Origin: Chthonomonas sp. UBA6659
GTDB taxonomy: Bacteria; Armatimonadota; Fimbriimonadia; Fimbriimonadales; Fimbriimonadaceae
Direction of reading: 5' to 3'
Assembly: GCA_002455425.1 (NCBI GenBank)
Contig: DKKT01000076.1
Location: 9,647-51,150 of the forward strand
Length of the DNA: 41,504 nucleotides
The translations under genes were made by a program, and so were the position numbers. Shown here in pieces: positions 9,401-17,678 of the stretch (position 1 is its first letter; every line of letters starts with the position of its first letter). The notes beneath the pieces are model-generated. The model ran no database searches. It was not told the origin of the DNA and saw only the letters and a list, made by a program, of their open reading frames with translations.

Positions 9401-11198
9401 TGAACGTTGATTTCAGCGGCACTCCCGGCGCGGAGATGTAGGACTCGATCTCACCCGAGAGCGCGAGCGTGCCTCGGGTGACCTTGACTCGTCCCTTGCC
9501 CTCGAACGCCTTGTCGCCCGTCTCCGTGGCATACACCTCGAAGGTCAACCATTGGTCGTTGAAGGCATAGGGTTCCGCCGCGTCTTTGCGCGTGTCGAAT
9601 TCGAGGATGCAGACACCGTTCTCGTCGGTCGTCAGTCCTTCGAGGTTTTCGACGAAGTCGCCGGCATAGTCAGACTCGTATTCCTCCGTTTCGTCCGAGT
9701 CTGGATCGTAGGAGTCCCACACCGGAGCTCGGAAGATCCCGACGTCAAGCGTCGCGCCGGCCACAGGGCCGCCGAAGTAGTACTCGCACAGGACCTTCAT
9801 CCGGACGACGTCGCCTCGAACGTAGAAGGGCTTCTCCGGAGTGACCGTGATCTTGAATTCGGGTTTTCGGTAGGCCGCGACGTTGACCCACGAAGACGAT
9901 TCGACGCCGTTGAAACGGGTGATGACTTCGTAAGTGCCTACGATTTCGGTGGGGACCCGAAAGCTGCCGTGGAACGAGCCGGATGGGCCGACGGGCAACG
10001 TCAGCCTCGATAGAGTCGACTCATACGGGTCTTTGACTTCGATCTCGGCGTTGCCTTTGGGCGGCAGCAGGTAGTCATCGGCGCTCATCACCCGGGCGAC
10101 ACCCTTGAACTGAATCTCGTCGCCGGGGCGATAGATCGGGCGGTCGGTGTAGAACCAGATCGTCGTCGGCTTAGCGGAGGGGTCGAAGTAGGAGTAGTAG
10201 CTGGTGACGGCACGGGATGACCCCACGGTCGCGACCACGGCCACGTTCTCGGAATCCTCTTCTTCGTTTTCGTCTTTCGCGGCGGCAGGCCGAACGAAGC
10301 GACATAGGCCGTTCCCGTCGGTCTTGCCGACCGGCTTGAGCCCTGCCGACGTCGTGACCGCTACGGCCGCTCCTGGGATCGGTTTGCCCGATTCGATGTC
10401 CATCACGTAGGCGAGGACTTCGCGACCCCCGCTCTTGGTCACGAGGGCGATCTTGGTCACCAAGAGCCAAGAGACGCGCTTCACCGCACCGATCGAGAGC
10501 CGCACGTAATAGAGCCCTTCAGGCAACGCGGGCAACGAGATCCTCTCATCGAAGATGCCCTCGCCGTCTCGGCTCCGGATCGCCCAGTCGAGGCGACGAG
10601 CTTCGACCAGATCGGGCGATGCCTCGGGGTTGGCCGAATCGTTCCACGACGAGAGCGGCGAAAGCACCGCTTCCGCGCTCCGCTTGGCCAGGATCGAATC
10701 GAACTTGACTTGAAACAGGGTGATGCTGATCGAGCCCTCGGGACCGAAGCCGCGAGCCTGGATCGACGGCTCCTGAGTCGGCGACCAGACCTTCTGACTC
10801 GAATAGATGTCGAGGTAGGGTGCGTTCGGCGCGAGTTCGAGGTCGACGTGCGTCGCCTTGCCTTCGCCGACTTCGACGATCTGCTTCTCGAGATTGTGGG
10901 CTTGCGAATAGGCCTCGACCCGGTATTTGCCTGCGGGGATGTTGCGGAAGGCGAACGTCCCGTCTTCGCCGGATCGCGTGGTCCATGCCTTGCCGTCGCG
11001 ATCAGGGATCGTGAACACCGGCGAAAGGACGACGACGGCCCGCTGAATCGCGCGGCCGTCCTGGGTGCGGACGGTGACGCCGTCAAGGGTGCCGATCGGC
11101 ACCTCCTCCGTGACCCCGAGCGCAAGCAGGGCGCCGCCGAAAAGCAAGGCGCAGAAGACACTCAAAAACCCGCCGACGCGGAATAGCGACGATTTCAC
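6429..11198 (-). CDS. Bacterial alpha-2-macroglobulin with thioester
   Basis: A 1589-residue secreted broad-range protease trap. It starts at GTG 11198, overlapping the upstream stop by four bases (GTGA). An N-terminal signal/anchor segment lacks a lipobox, unlike the E. coli lipoprotein YfhM. A carboxypeptidase-regulatory or SpaA-like beta domain follows (about 35-110), then macroglobulin domains including DRPIYRPGDEIQFKG near residue 350, the bait-region domain, the A2M core (PLPDNLTAWRATA) and the thioester domain. The reactive motif GCVEQ is intact (Cys1092 to Gln1095), so the protein should trap proteases covalently. E. coli pairs such a gene with pbpC; here it sits between a polytopic membrane protein and VanW. 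Confidence 0.95.
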   Translation of the reverse strand: MKSSLFRVGGFLSVFCALLFGGALLALGVTEEVPIGTLDGVTVRTQDGRAIQRAVVVLSPVFTIPDRDGKAWTTRSGEDGTFAFRNIPAGKYRVEAYSQAHNLEKQIVEVGEGKATHVDLELAPNAPYLDIYSSQKVWSPTQEPSIQARGFGPEGSISITLFQVKFDSILAKRSAEAVLSPLSSWNDSANPEASPDLVEARRLDWAIRSRDGEGIFDERISLPALPEGLYYVRLSIGAVKRVSWLLVTKIALVTKSGGREVLAYVMDIESGKPIPGAAVAVTTSAGLKPVGKTDGNGLCRFVRPAAAKDENEEEDSENVAVVATVGSSRAVTSYYSYFDPSAKPTTIWFYTDRPIYRPGDEIQFKGVARVMSADDYLLPPKGNAEIEVKDPYESTLSRLTLPVGPSGSFHGSFRVPTEIVGTYEVITRFNGVESSSWVNVAAYRKPEFKITVTPEKPFYVRGDVVRMKVLCEYYFGGPVAGATLDVGIFRAPVWDSYDPDSDETEEYESDYAGDFVENLEGLTTDENGVCILEFDTRKDAAEPYAFNDQWLTFEVYATETGDKAFEGKGRVKVTRGTLALSGEIESYISAPGVPLKSTFTVTANDTGKPVAGSEIVVEAGFEQWERNRSRFVRESLETVRTDAQGVATVTSTPQGRGSYVVRGTIRDERGNRIAFENFAWVFSDGGASFSGPAPNLQVVLDKKQYRLGDTAKAMIRTSKPGGSALVTVESDKVLWAQVVPLTETGATLSIPVVKAFSPNARVMAAYVVKKSFAEAGRMLAVDLVQKKLQVEVKPNVQIVEPGGSVSYTITTKDDAGNPVSAEVSLGVVDESIYAIAEDTNDPLKVFYPRRYHTVRTAYSFPEIYLDGGDKSEVNVDIRKKFLDTAFWDPMIETDARGEAVVTVPLPDNLTAWRATAVAITAETQVGKARTEVKARKNLMIRISPPSYLVQGDRVRMPATIHNDTDTDGEFDVRLTTKGVDLEGAAQQKVRVAAGSTQTVTWFLNAQAPGNAEIIATVTGSGASDGMQLTLPIATHGRERRTFDAGTLRDQANLSVVRLPGTAEGQVTLSVTPTLAGAVLGSLDELVDYPYGCVEQTMSRFMPAMIVGKALKDLGLSRPELEQKIPEIARRSQNRLITMQHDDGGFGWWENDRSEPDMTALVLEGLWRAERAGFRADPFVIQRALSWSKQRLARSEKPDASELERYPYLATQRESDEIYLAYAVLLRENAPDAIGRLRRANPKLLDTEGWAWVALAAQAVAKRDPGNAVLVTEMGNMRENAIAKLLGTMTTEGGYAFWTGGWGVETTARALDALVNLREFVGPRYSEIVPKVLRYLLEKRRGSMWMSTRDTAQTVAAAVSYLNATKELGTSYALDIKLNGRMLKTVAVDLKTMVSASLPVTVPITELQEGDNTIEIVKRGGGLCYYSLEVKQTPSEARIGHLVNGSGLRVDHAFYALAAKRMEDGTLRLKPSAQPVTTALSGQTLRGLITITSDRPLEYVLVEVPTPSNLRVVENDSPDEWSWWYSDMQVLDDKIAFFMRYVPQGASTVEYHVRAEAPGTASALPATAYAMYNDTRRGSSAALQIEVKPR

Positions 11199-12607
11199 GA
11201 TCGCACCTCTTCACTCCTTCGACCGCTGATCGCCCACGAGGTTACGCCAAGTCCTAGGCCCATGACACCGGCCCATAGAAGCAGCCTCACCTTGGTCTCC
11301 CGCTCAAGCTCGAGGTATGGCCCGAGAGGTCCATAGGCCAAGGCAACAAGAGACAAGACGAGGAGCGAACCGAGAAGAACCCCTTGATGGCGATCGTGCC
11401 GGAGCCCCGAAAGCACGGGACCGATCCCGGCCCCGATCAAGAGCCCCACGGTGCCCTTTGCCCCGAGGAGCACGATCGCGACGACGGCAACCGCCAGAAC
11501 CGTCAACCCCATCAGGGCCGCCCCGACCGCGACCTCGGACTTCTGCCGATCGCGTCCCCGTAGGAACTCGCTCGGCACAAGGGTCAGGAGAATGCCCAAG
11601 AGCAGGCCGAGGATCGCGTAATGTTGGCTGATGTCGAAAGCCCGGGACGCGTCCGGATGGGCCTCACGGAAGACCCGATACATCGAAAGGGCCACGAGCG
11701 GCATCAGGGTGAGGAGCCCACGCCGCGAACCGAGCAGAAGCAACGTGCTCGCACCTGTGACCGCGGAGAGCGCCATGCCGTAGCCTCGCTGGGCCGCGAA
11801 CGCCAGAGTCGCAAGCCCTACCCAGAGAATCGTTGCGACGATGAAGCCGAACGAGTCGCCCTGGTCGTCTTCGTCAGGGACGATCCAAGCCACGATGAGG
11901 CCGCAGAGGACACTCGCGGCGATGATCCATCCGAGTTCACCCAGAAACAGGTATTTCTTGCCGATGAGCCAGCCCCCGAGGGCGAAGATCGCGGCGGCGA
12001 GAATTCCCCCGACCCGGCTGCTTTTTGCCTTCGCCGCCCAAGCGACGCCGTAGCCGAGCGCGCCCGCAACCAATGCGCCCCCGAGGAGCACGGGCGCTCC
12101 TTGCGAGAACCGCCCACCGCTCTCGGCGCCAAGGAGAACGGCGGCAATCGCAGGGAGGAGGGCGAGGGCGAACCCGTGGGCCCAATCCGCCGAACTCTTG
12201 GCCGCGCTCAACCAAAGCGCCCCGAACCCGGCTCCGAAGCCGAGGCCGAGGAGGAACGGGCCATCCGGCTTGACCATGAACAGCCCGATCGCCACCGCAG
12301 CGAGTCCGATCGGCGCGGCTCGGCGCATGGATGCGGGGCCCCCGATCCCTTCGAGCACGCGCGCCACGATCGCCAGGATCGCTCCGAGCGACGCACCGAG
12401 CAGCGGACTCTTGACCCCCTCCCAGGAGGCGGGTCCAACGGCCCCGAGAAGACCCAGGAGTGCGGCACCGAGAGCAAGCAGAATCCAGTGGAGTTTCTCG
12501 GCTCCATACGCCTCCGACAGCGGCGGCGGAGCGTCCGAGTCCGGATCGCGGGCGAACAGCAGTGCGACGACGACGACAAATGCCAGCGCGGGCAAGATCC
12601 AAGCCAA
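11195..12607 (-). CDS. Polytopic membrane protein, unknown family
   Basis: A 470-residue integral membrane protein with roughly 16 hydrophobic segments rich in Gly, Ala and Leu. The start is TTG 12607, with GAGGTGA three bases upstream; no better ATG is in frame. I do not recognise a family: there is no Walker motif, no transporter signature, and only short polar loops (for example PDEDDQGDS). The GTGA overlap with the alpha-2-macroglobulin start indicates translational coupling, and VanW follows in the same way. It probably acts in the envelope with them, perhaps as a membrane anchor or transporter; this is inference from position only. Confidence 0.75.
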   Translation of the reverse strand: MAWILPALAFVVVVALLFARDPDSDAPPPLSEAYGAEKLHWILLALGAALLGLLGAVGPASWEGVKSPLLGASLGAILAIVARVLEGIGGPASMRRAAPIGLAAVAIGLFMVKPDGPFLLGLGFGAGFGALWLSAAKSSADWAHGFALALLPAIAAVLLGAESGGRFSQGAPVLLGGALVAGALGYGVAWAAKAKSSRVGGILAAAIFALGGWLIGKKYLFLGELGWIIAASVLCGLIVAWIVPDEDDQGDSFGFIVATILWVGLATLAFAAQRGYGMALSAVTGASTLLLLGSRRGLLTLMPLVALSMYRVFREAHPDASRAFDISQHYAILGLLLGILLTLVPSEFLRGRDRQKSEVAVGAALMGLTVLAVAVVAIVLLGAKGTVGLLIGAGIGPVLSGLRHDRHQGVLLGSLLVLSLVALAYGPLGPYLELERETKVRLLLWAGVMGLGLGVTSWAISGRRSEEVRS

Positions 12608-12676
12608 GAGTCACCTCGCGACGCCAACCCGGCGCCGCCTCCATCTGTGTTCATTCTGCTCGAAATCGGGCGGCGT

Positions 12677-13597
12677 CTAGCGCCTTTTCCACCAGAGATG
12701 TCCGACGTCCGCCTTTCCCTTGGACGCGGCTTCCAGCGAACGCATTTCCGACACCGTCATCGGAGAGAAGTTACGCGCGATCGCGAGGTTCGTCGAAACC
12801 TCTGAGCCGCGGCGGAGGCCGATCGTCAGCGTCGAGATCCGCTGCGACATCGCATACCGGACATAATCCTCCGGCTCAAACTTCCCGCCGGTGGCGCGCT
12901 CGATCCCTTTGAGCGACTTCATGCCTGCGATCGCGATGCCCCGCCGGTTCGCTTCCGGAACGACCTCGTCGTTGAAGTCGGAGATGTGCTTGTCCAGGGC
13001 GGAAATCGGAATCAGCACGCTTGCGAACGGGAACTTTCGGATCGCTTCGAGGATGACTTCGGGACGGGTGTGTCCGGTGATGCCGATGAACCGGATCAGG
13101 CCCTCCTTGCGGGCTTTCTCCAGCCCCTCGATCGCCCCTCCCTTGCGAAGCACCGCGTCCAAGGTGCCCATGTCGTTCACGGCGTGGATTTGGAGGAGGT
13201 CGATTTGCTTGCACTGGAGCCGCCCGAGGCTCTCACGAACCTCGGCGTACGCCCCGTCGGCGTCCCGGGCAAGGGTCTTGGTCGCCAGAAACACTTCTTT
13301 GCGACGCTTGACCATCACCTTGCCGATCACCTGCTCGCTCCGGGTGCCGGTGTAGCTCGGCGCGGTGTCGATGTAGTTCACGCCGCCATCCAGAAGCGCC
13401 TCGAGTGCACGGACCGCTTCGTCGTTCTCGGGGATTTCGGCAGTGCCGACGGCGTAAAGCGAGGCTCTCCAACCCGTTTTGCCGAATGGTCGGGTCGGCA
13501 TCGACTTTGCGAGGAGGGGTTCGGCCAGCCCTGGGACGGCGACGGCTCCGAGTGCCGCACCGGTTGTCCTGATGAACTCGCGCCGCGAGATCGCCAT
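12677..13597 (-). CDS. Aldo/keto reductase with Tat signal
   Basis: A 306-residue NAD(P)H-dependent oxidoreductase of the aldo/keto reductase family. The N-terminus SRREFIRTTGAALGAVAVPG is a twin-arginine signal, so the folded enzyme is probably exported or membrane-attached. The catalytic tetrad is present: Asp and Tyr in NYIDTAPSYTG, Lys in LATKTL and His in LLQIHAV. Secreted members of this family are common in Planctomycetes-like and Armatimonadota genomes; substrates are usually unknown. A TACAGT hexamer lies 6 bases before the ATG, suggesting its own, possibly leaderless, transcript. It is otherwise co-directional with the reductase gene 26 bases upstream. Confidence 0.92.
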   Translation of the reverse strand: MAISRREFIRTTGAALGAVAVPGLAEPLLAKSMPTRPFGKTGWRASLYAVGTAEIPENDEAVRALEALLDGGVNYIDTAPSYTGTRSEQVIGKVMVKRRKEVFLATKTLARDADGAYAEVRESLGRLQCKQIDLLQIHAVNDMGTLDAVLRKGGAIEGLEKARKEGLIRFIGITGHTRPEVILEAIRKFPFASVLIPISALDKHISDFNDEVVPEANRRGIAIAGMKSLKGIERATGGKFEPEDYVRYAMSQRISTLTIGLRRGSEVSTNLAIARNFSPMTVSEMRSLEAASKGKADVGHLWWKRR

Positions 13598-13603
13598 GCC
13601 CCT

Positions 13604-13609
13604 ACTGTA
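13604..13609 (-). promoter_or_regulatory. TANNNT -10 candidate, aldo/keto reductase gene
   Basis: TACAGT on the minus strand ends 6 bases before the ATG at 13597. This spacing would place transcription initiation at or next to the start codon. The intervening AGGGGC could alternatively be a weak ribosome site. No clear -35 is visible. Confidence 0.35.
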
Positions 13610-13623
13610 GCACCGTGGTCAGC

Positions 13624-14616
13624 CTATGACGACGGCATTTCCATGTCCGAACTGTGGCCGGGAAAGAGCTTGGCCGACGGATCGATCAGGGTCTTCGCGA
13701 CACAGACGGCGGTCGCGGCCTCCCCTACGCCGGTCGCGATCAGTTTCAGCTTCCCGTCGAACGCGCACACGTCGCCGACCGCGAAGACTCTGGCGAGGTT
13801 CGTGCGGTAGAGCCCGTCGACCACGATCTGGTTCTTTTCGATCGTCAGTCCCCAGTCCCTAAGCGGCCCCAGCGACGACTTGAAGCCGACGTTCACGATC
13901 AGGGCGTCGATCTCGTGCGTTTCCGTCTCCTTGGTCTGCGTGTGTTCGAGGGTGACGGCGGAAAGGCGGTCCTCTCCATGAAGCGTTTTGACGATCCGCC
14001 AGAGGCAGAAGTCGACATCGGTCGCTTTGACTTTGCGGACGGTGTCTTCGTGGGCCCGGAATTGGTCACGGCGATGGACGAGTTTGACGTTGTGCGCGAT
14101 CGGATGGAGGTGCAGGGCCCAGTCGAACGCGCTATCACCCCCGCCGATGATCGCGAGGCGCTTCCCCTCAAACTCGGAAGTCTGCTTGACCCCGTAGTAA
14201 AGTCCCCGACCGACAAAGGCATCCTCTCCATCGACGCCGAGCTTGGTCGGACTGAATGCTCCCGCTCCCGCGGCGATCACGACGGTCTTCGTCGGAAGCT
14301 GAGTGCCGGCCCGGGTGACGATCGTATAACCCTCATCCTCCTCGTCGATGAGGGTCTCGGCGGTCTCCTCGAGCGCGAGCGAAGGACCGAATTGGAGTGC
14401 TTGGGCCACCATCTCCGCGGCCAGGTCCTTGGCGAGCACCTTCGCGAAGCCGGGCATGTCGTAGACGTACTTCTCGGGATACAACGCCGTCAGCTGGCCT
14501 CCGAGTTCGGGGAGGCTGTCGATGATCCGGACGCTCATCCCGCGAAGCCCCGCATAGAAAGCCGCGAACAGGCCCACCGGGCCCCCGCCGAGGATCGTGA
14601 TGTCGACGCGCTCCAT
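13624..14616 (-). CDS. Ferredoxin--NADP reductase, type 2
   Basis: A 330-residue FAD flavoprotein of the thioredoxin-reductase-like ferredoxin/flavodoxin--NADP+ reductase group (Bacillus YumC, Chlorobium FNR). The N-terminal FAD dinucleotide-binding motif is GGGPVGLFAAFYA (from residue 10), the NADPH-binding motif is GGGDSAFDWA, and the C-terminal FAD motif is FAVGDVCAF. The CxxC redox pair of true thioredoxin reductases is absent, which supports the FNR assignment. ATG 14616 is chosen by family N-terminus; the upstream in-frame extension overlaps the arginine gene and is rejected. The gene starts 8 bases after the stop of the ArgD-ArgF fusion, so it is probably cotranscribed with it. Confidence 0.9.
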   Translation of the reverse strand: MERVDITILGGGPVGLFAAFYAGLRGMSVRIIDSLPELGGQLTALYPEKYVYDMPGFAKVLAKDLAAEMVAQALQFGPSLALEETAETLIDEEDEGYTIVTRAGTQLPTKTVVIAAGAGAFSPTKLGVDGEDAFVGRGLYYGVKQTSEFEGKRLAIIGGGDSAFDWALHLHPIAHNVKLVHRRDQFRAHEDTVRKVKATDVDFCLWRIVKTLHGEDRLSAVTLEHTQTKETETHEIDALIVNVGFKSSLGPLRDWGLTIEKNQIVVDGLYRTNLARVFAVGDVCAFDGKLKLIATGVGEAATAVCVAKTLIDPSAKLFPGHSSDMEMPSS

Positions 14617-14624
14617 CGATTGTT

Positions 14625-16742
14625 CTACGATACCGACGAGAGGACCATCTGGAGGAGCGCTTTCTGCGCGTGCAGACGGTTTTCCGCTTGGTCGTCGATC
14701 CGGCTTTGAGGTCCGTCGATCACATCGTCGGTGACTTCGAACCCGCGTCGCGCGGGGAGACAGTGGAGGAAGATGGCGTCGGAATCGGCCATCTCCATCG
14801 TGGTCCGGTTGACCTGGTAACCGGCGAACACCTTGAGGCGATGTTCTTGCTCGTGTTCGTCGCCCATGCTGACCCAAACGTCGGTGTAAACGACCTTGGC
14901 CCCGGAAAGTCCTTGTTCAAGGTCGTCGGTCTGCTCCAAGCCCTCCATCGGCTCCAACCGGAAGTTCTCTGGGCCGCAGATCGTGAACGGATAGCCGAGA
15001 CGCGTCGCGAGCTTGGCCAGGCTCCGGGCGACGTTGTTGCCGTCGCCGACATACGTGATCTTGACCCGTTCGTCCCCGAACGCCTGGCGAACGGTGGCCA
15101 TATCCGCAAGCGCCTGACAAGGGTGCTCCATCTCGGTGAGGGCGTTGATGACCGGAGCGGTCGCACACTCCGCCATGTGGAGGATGTCCCGATGCCAATA
15201 GAGGCGGGCAACGATCACCTTGCACCAGCGAGACAGATTCGTCGCGACATCCTTGATCGCTTCCCGGGTGCCCATCCCGATATCGTTCTTGCTCAGGTAT
15301 ACGGCGTGGCCGCCCAACTCGCGAATCGCCGCCTCGAAGCTGACGCGGGTCCGTAGCGACGGCTTCTCGAAGACGAGCGCAAACGTACGACCTTCGACAG
15401 GCTGGAACGGGGCCGGGGCCGTGTTGCGGCGCTCGCGCAGGAAGGCGGCGAGGTCGAGGGCCTCTTCGAGCTGATCGGTGCTGAGGTCGTCGATCGACAG
15501 CACGTCGTGCAGGCCACGGGCCGGCGTCGCCGACGTGAACAACGACTTCGCCGGGGGTGCCACGCCCAAGACTTCGGCGAGCACGTCGAGGGCGTGACCG
15601 ATCTGTGCTTGGGTGACGATCAGAGGCGGGATGAACCGGAGCGTGTGGTCGTCGGTCGCGTTGAGGATCACCTTGCGCTCGAACGCCTTGCTGACGACCT
15701 CCCGCGCGTTCGCCGTCGACAACACTGCTCCGACGAGAAGGCCCGAGCCGCGGACCTCGACGATCGGCTCCCCGATCGCCCTCAGGCCGGCCTGAAGCAC
15801 ATCGCCCATCGCCCGGACATGGTCGAGAATCTTCTGGTGCTCGATCGTATCGAGGACCGCGAGAGCGGTCGCACACGCCAGCGGGCTCCCGCCGAAGGTC
15901 GTCCCATGATCGCCGGGCTCGAGGAGTCCGGCGGCCGCGCCGCGGGCCAAGCACGCGCCGATCGGCATCCCCCCACCAAGCCCCTTGGCGAGAACCAGCA
16001 CGTCGGGCTGAATGCCGTGCTGCTGGAAATTGAACCAGGTGCCGGTTCGACCGACTCCCGTTTGGACTTCGTCGAGCATCAGGAGCGCCCCGTGTTCCGT
16101 CGCGAGGCGGCGTGCTTCCTGGAGGAACGCGGTCGTCAAGGGAATCGCACCGCTTTCGCCGAGAATCGGCTCGAGATGGATGGCGGCGGTCTTGTGGCTG
16201 ACGGCCGCCCGGAGTTCTTCGAGACTATTGAGCTCGATGTGCCGGAAGCCAGGCACGAGCGGCTCGAACGGGCGCTGGTACTTCCGTTGGCCGGTCGCGC
16301 TGATCGCGCCGAGGGTTCGGCCGTGGAAACTCCGATGGACACAGAGAATCTCGTAGTCGCCGTCGGGGCGCTTCTGATTGCCGTGTTTCTTTGCCAGCTT
16401 GAGCGCGGTTTCGTTCGCGGTTGCCCCGCAGACGGCGATGAATGCGCGGTCCATCCCGGCGAGAGTGCACAGCCGTTTCGCGAGCTGGGGTTGGGGCGCG
16501 GTCAAGAAGAGGTTCGATGTGTGGATCAGTTGCTGGGCCTGCCGGGTGATTGCGGCGACAACCGCGGGATGGCAGTGGCCAAGCGCGCAGACCGCGATCC
16601 CCGCGACCATGTCGAGATACTCGTTTCCGCGATTGTCCCAGAGGCTACAGCCTGCTCCTTGCACGAATAAGGCCGGCTGTCGACGGTACGTGTGCATCAC
16701 GTAGTCGTCGTCGAGCGCCTTGATCGTGTCGTACTTGAGCAT
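14625..16742 (-). CDS. argD-argF: Acetylornithine aminotransferase-ornithine carbamoyltransferase fusion
   Basis: One 705-residue reading frame contains two arginine-biosynthesis enzymes. Residues 1 to about 400 are a class III PLP aminotransferase (ArgD) with DEVQTGVGRTG and PLP Lys253 in LAKGLGGG; it converts N-acetylglutamate semialdehyde to acetylornithine. Residues from about 410 to 705 are ornithine carbamoyltransferase (ArgF), which makes citrulline. The carbamoyl-phosphate loop is SLRTR (462-466), the ornithine loop DVWVSMG and the HCLP motif begins at His660. Both halves are full length. The linker (about 395-410) has no stop and no Met; an internal GTG in the HDVLS segment lacks a ribosome site. 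SLRTR in place of STRTR also occurs in genuine OTCs. ATG 16742 has no Shine-Dalgarno sequence but TACACT lies 9 bases upstream. The longer in-frame extension to 17195 overlaps the prepilin and is rejected. Confidence 0.93.
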   Translation of the reverse strand: MLKYDTIKALDDDYVMHTYRRQPALFVQGAGCSLWDNRGNEYLDMVAGIAVCALGHCHPAVVAAITRQAQQLIHTSNLFLTAPQPQLAKRLCTLAGMDRAFIAVCGATANETALKLAKKHGNQKRPDGDYEILCVHRSFHGRTLGAISATGQRKYQRPFEPLVPGFRHIELNSLEELRAAVSHKTAAIHLEPILGESGAIPLTTAFLQEARRLATEHGALLMLDEVQTGVGRTGTWFNFQQHGIQPDVLVLAKGLGGGMPIGACLARGAAAGLLEPGDHGTTFGGSPLACATALAVLDTIEHQKILDHVRAMGDVLQAGLRAIGEPIVEVRGSGLLVGAVLSTANAREVVSKAFERKVILNATDDHTLRFIPPLIVTQAQIGHALDVLAEVLGVAPPAKSLFTSATPARGLHDVLSIDDLSTDQLEEALDLAAFLRERRNTAPAPFQPVEGRTFALVFEKPSLRTRVSFEAAIRELGGHAVYLSKNDIGMGTREAIKDVATNLSRWCKVIVARLYWHRDILHMAECATAPVINALTEMEHPCQALADMATVRQAFGDERVKITYVGDGNNVARSLAKLATRLGYPFTICGPENFRLEPMEGLEQTDDLEQGLSGAKVVYTDVWVSMGDEHEQEHRLKVFAGYQVNRTTMEMADSDAIFLHCLPARRGFEVTDDVIDGPQSRIDDQAENRLHAQKALLQMVLSSVS

Positions 16743-16751
16743 AAGGCGGAG

Positions 16752-16757
16752 AGTGTA
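16752..16757 (-). promoter_or_regulatory. TANNNT -10 candidate, argD-argF
   Basis: TACACT on the minus strand ends 9 bases before the ATG at 16742. No Shine-Dalgarno sequence is present, consistent with a leaderless or near-leaderless transcript. No good -35 hexamer is seen. Confidence 0.35.
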
Positions 16758-16788
16758 CTCCCGCCCGTTCACACAGAGGTTCGCCCGA

Positions 16789-17538
16789 TCAGCGCTCAGC
16801 CTGGACGCGTTCAAACATCGCGTCGTTGACCCGCTCCGGAGTGAGTGCGCGGACGTTGCCGTCGGCGAAGACGAACAGAGCGAAGCCGCGCGGCTTGACC
16901 CGCTTGCGCTCGATCTCCACGATCTTCGGTTCACGATGGCGGAAGTCGACGTTGGGGTTGTCGTACCAGAACCGAGGAGGGTCGACGTACCCGAAGTCGT
17001 AGGTTCGCCCGTCGCCGCCGGTCCAGGGCGCGTAGTAGTACGCACTCGTGGCGAAGACCACGGTTCGTGCTGGGTTGGTGACCTCGCTTCCGACCGAAGG
17101 GCGGAGGCAGTTCGGGAACTCGCTGAAGTCGAGCCGGATGTTGAAGTCGCTGCCGAGGTAGCCCCAGTTGTAGCCGAAGCCACTCCCGTCGCCAAGATAA
17201 GGGAGTCCCTGCGCCGTACTGTCCTTCAGCTTGCCCTTCACATAAGGTCGGAGCGTGCCTTGGGTGGGATCGATCGTGCCGTCGGGGTTCATGCGCCCGA
17301 ACCAGGTTTGCCAGAGCCCGTCCCCATAGGTGTACATCGCGCACGGGTACATGTCGTCGGAATCGGCCATGTACATGTTCACCGCTTGGCCGAGTTGACC
17401 AATGGAGCGGGAGGCAAGCGTTTGATATGCGGCACCTCGCACGGAGCGCACCACGGGTAGGAACACCGCGGCGAGGATGGCGATGATCGCCATCACCGTC
17501 AACAATTCAACCAGAGTAAAGCCTCGGCGCCGATTCAC
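16789..17538 (-). CDS. Prepilin-type N-terminal domain protein
   Basis: A 249-residue pseudopilin-like protein. GTG 17538 follows GAGGTGG and places the short leader VNRRRG directly before FTLVELLTVMAIIAILAAVF, with the mature Glu5. The C-terminal region ends in FALFVFADGNVRAL, related to the H-X9-DG tail but with Pro at the His position. The middle is Tyr/Trp/Gly-rich, typical of these secreted or pilus-associated proteins. The longer in-frame version to 17643 would bury the leader and is rejected. A tiny lipoprotein gene precedes it on the same strand, mirroring the pair at 2079-3146. Confidence 0.87.
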   Translation of the reverse strand: MNRRRGFTLVELLTVMAIIAILAAVFLPVVRSVRGAAYQTLASRSIGQLGQAVNMYMADSDDMYPCAMYTYGDGLWQTWFGRMNPDGTIDPTQGTLRPYVKGKLKDSTAQGLPYLGDGSGFGYNWGYLGSDFNIRLDFSEFPNCLRPSVGSEVTNPARTVVFATSAYYYAPWTGGDGRTYDFGYVDPPRFWYDNPNVDFRHREPKIVEIERKRVKPRGFALFVFADGNVRALTPERVNDAMFERVQAER

Positions 17539-17622
17539 ACGAACCACCTCAATTCTATTGTGCCATCTGTTGGACGGAATTCCAGGCGGAATTCGCAGAA
17601 TCTTCTTGGTTCTGAAACTGAT

Positions 17623-17652
17623 CGGCCCCGGGCGTGGGAGCACCCGAGGCCG
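17623..17652 (-). terminator. GC-rich hairpin between lipoprotein and prepilin
   Basis: An approximately 12-bp stem with two G-U pairs and a short loop lies between the tiny lipoprotein and the second prepilin. It has no T-tract. It may be a partial terminator or processing hairpin, analogous to the one at 2875-2901. Confidence 0.4.
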
Positions 17653-17678
17653 TTGAACACCGATGTTTGGATGAAAAG

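Noticed and set aside
7656..9410. 584-codon plus-strand ORF antisense to the alpha-2-macroglobulin gene
   Set aside because: It reflects GC-skewed codon use on the opposite strand; the product is His/Arg/Asp-rich with no domain and no ribosome site.
16743..17195. N-terminal extension of the ArgD-ArgF frame
   Set aside because: The extension is Ser/Thr/Arg-rich, runs antiparallel to no domain and overlaps the prepilin gene in another frame; ArgD begins at MLKYDT.
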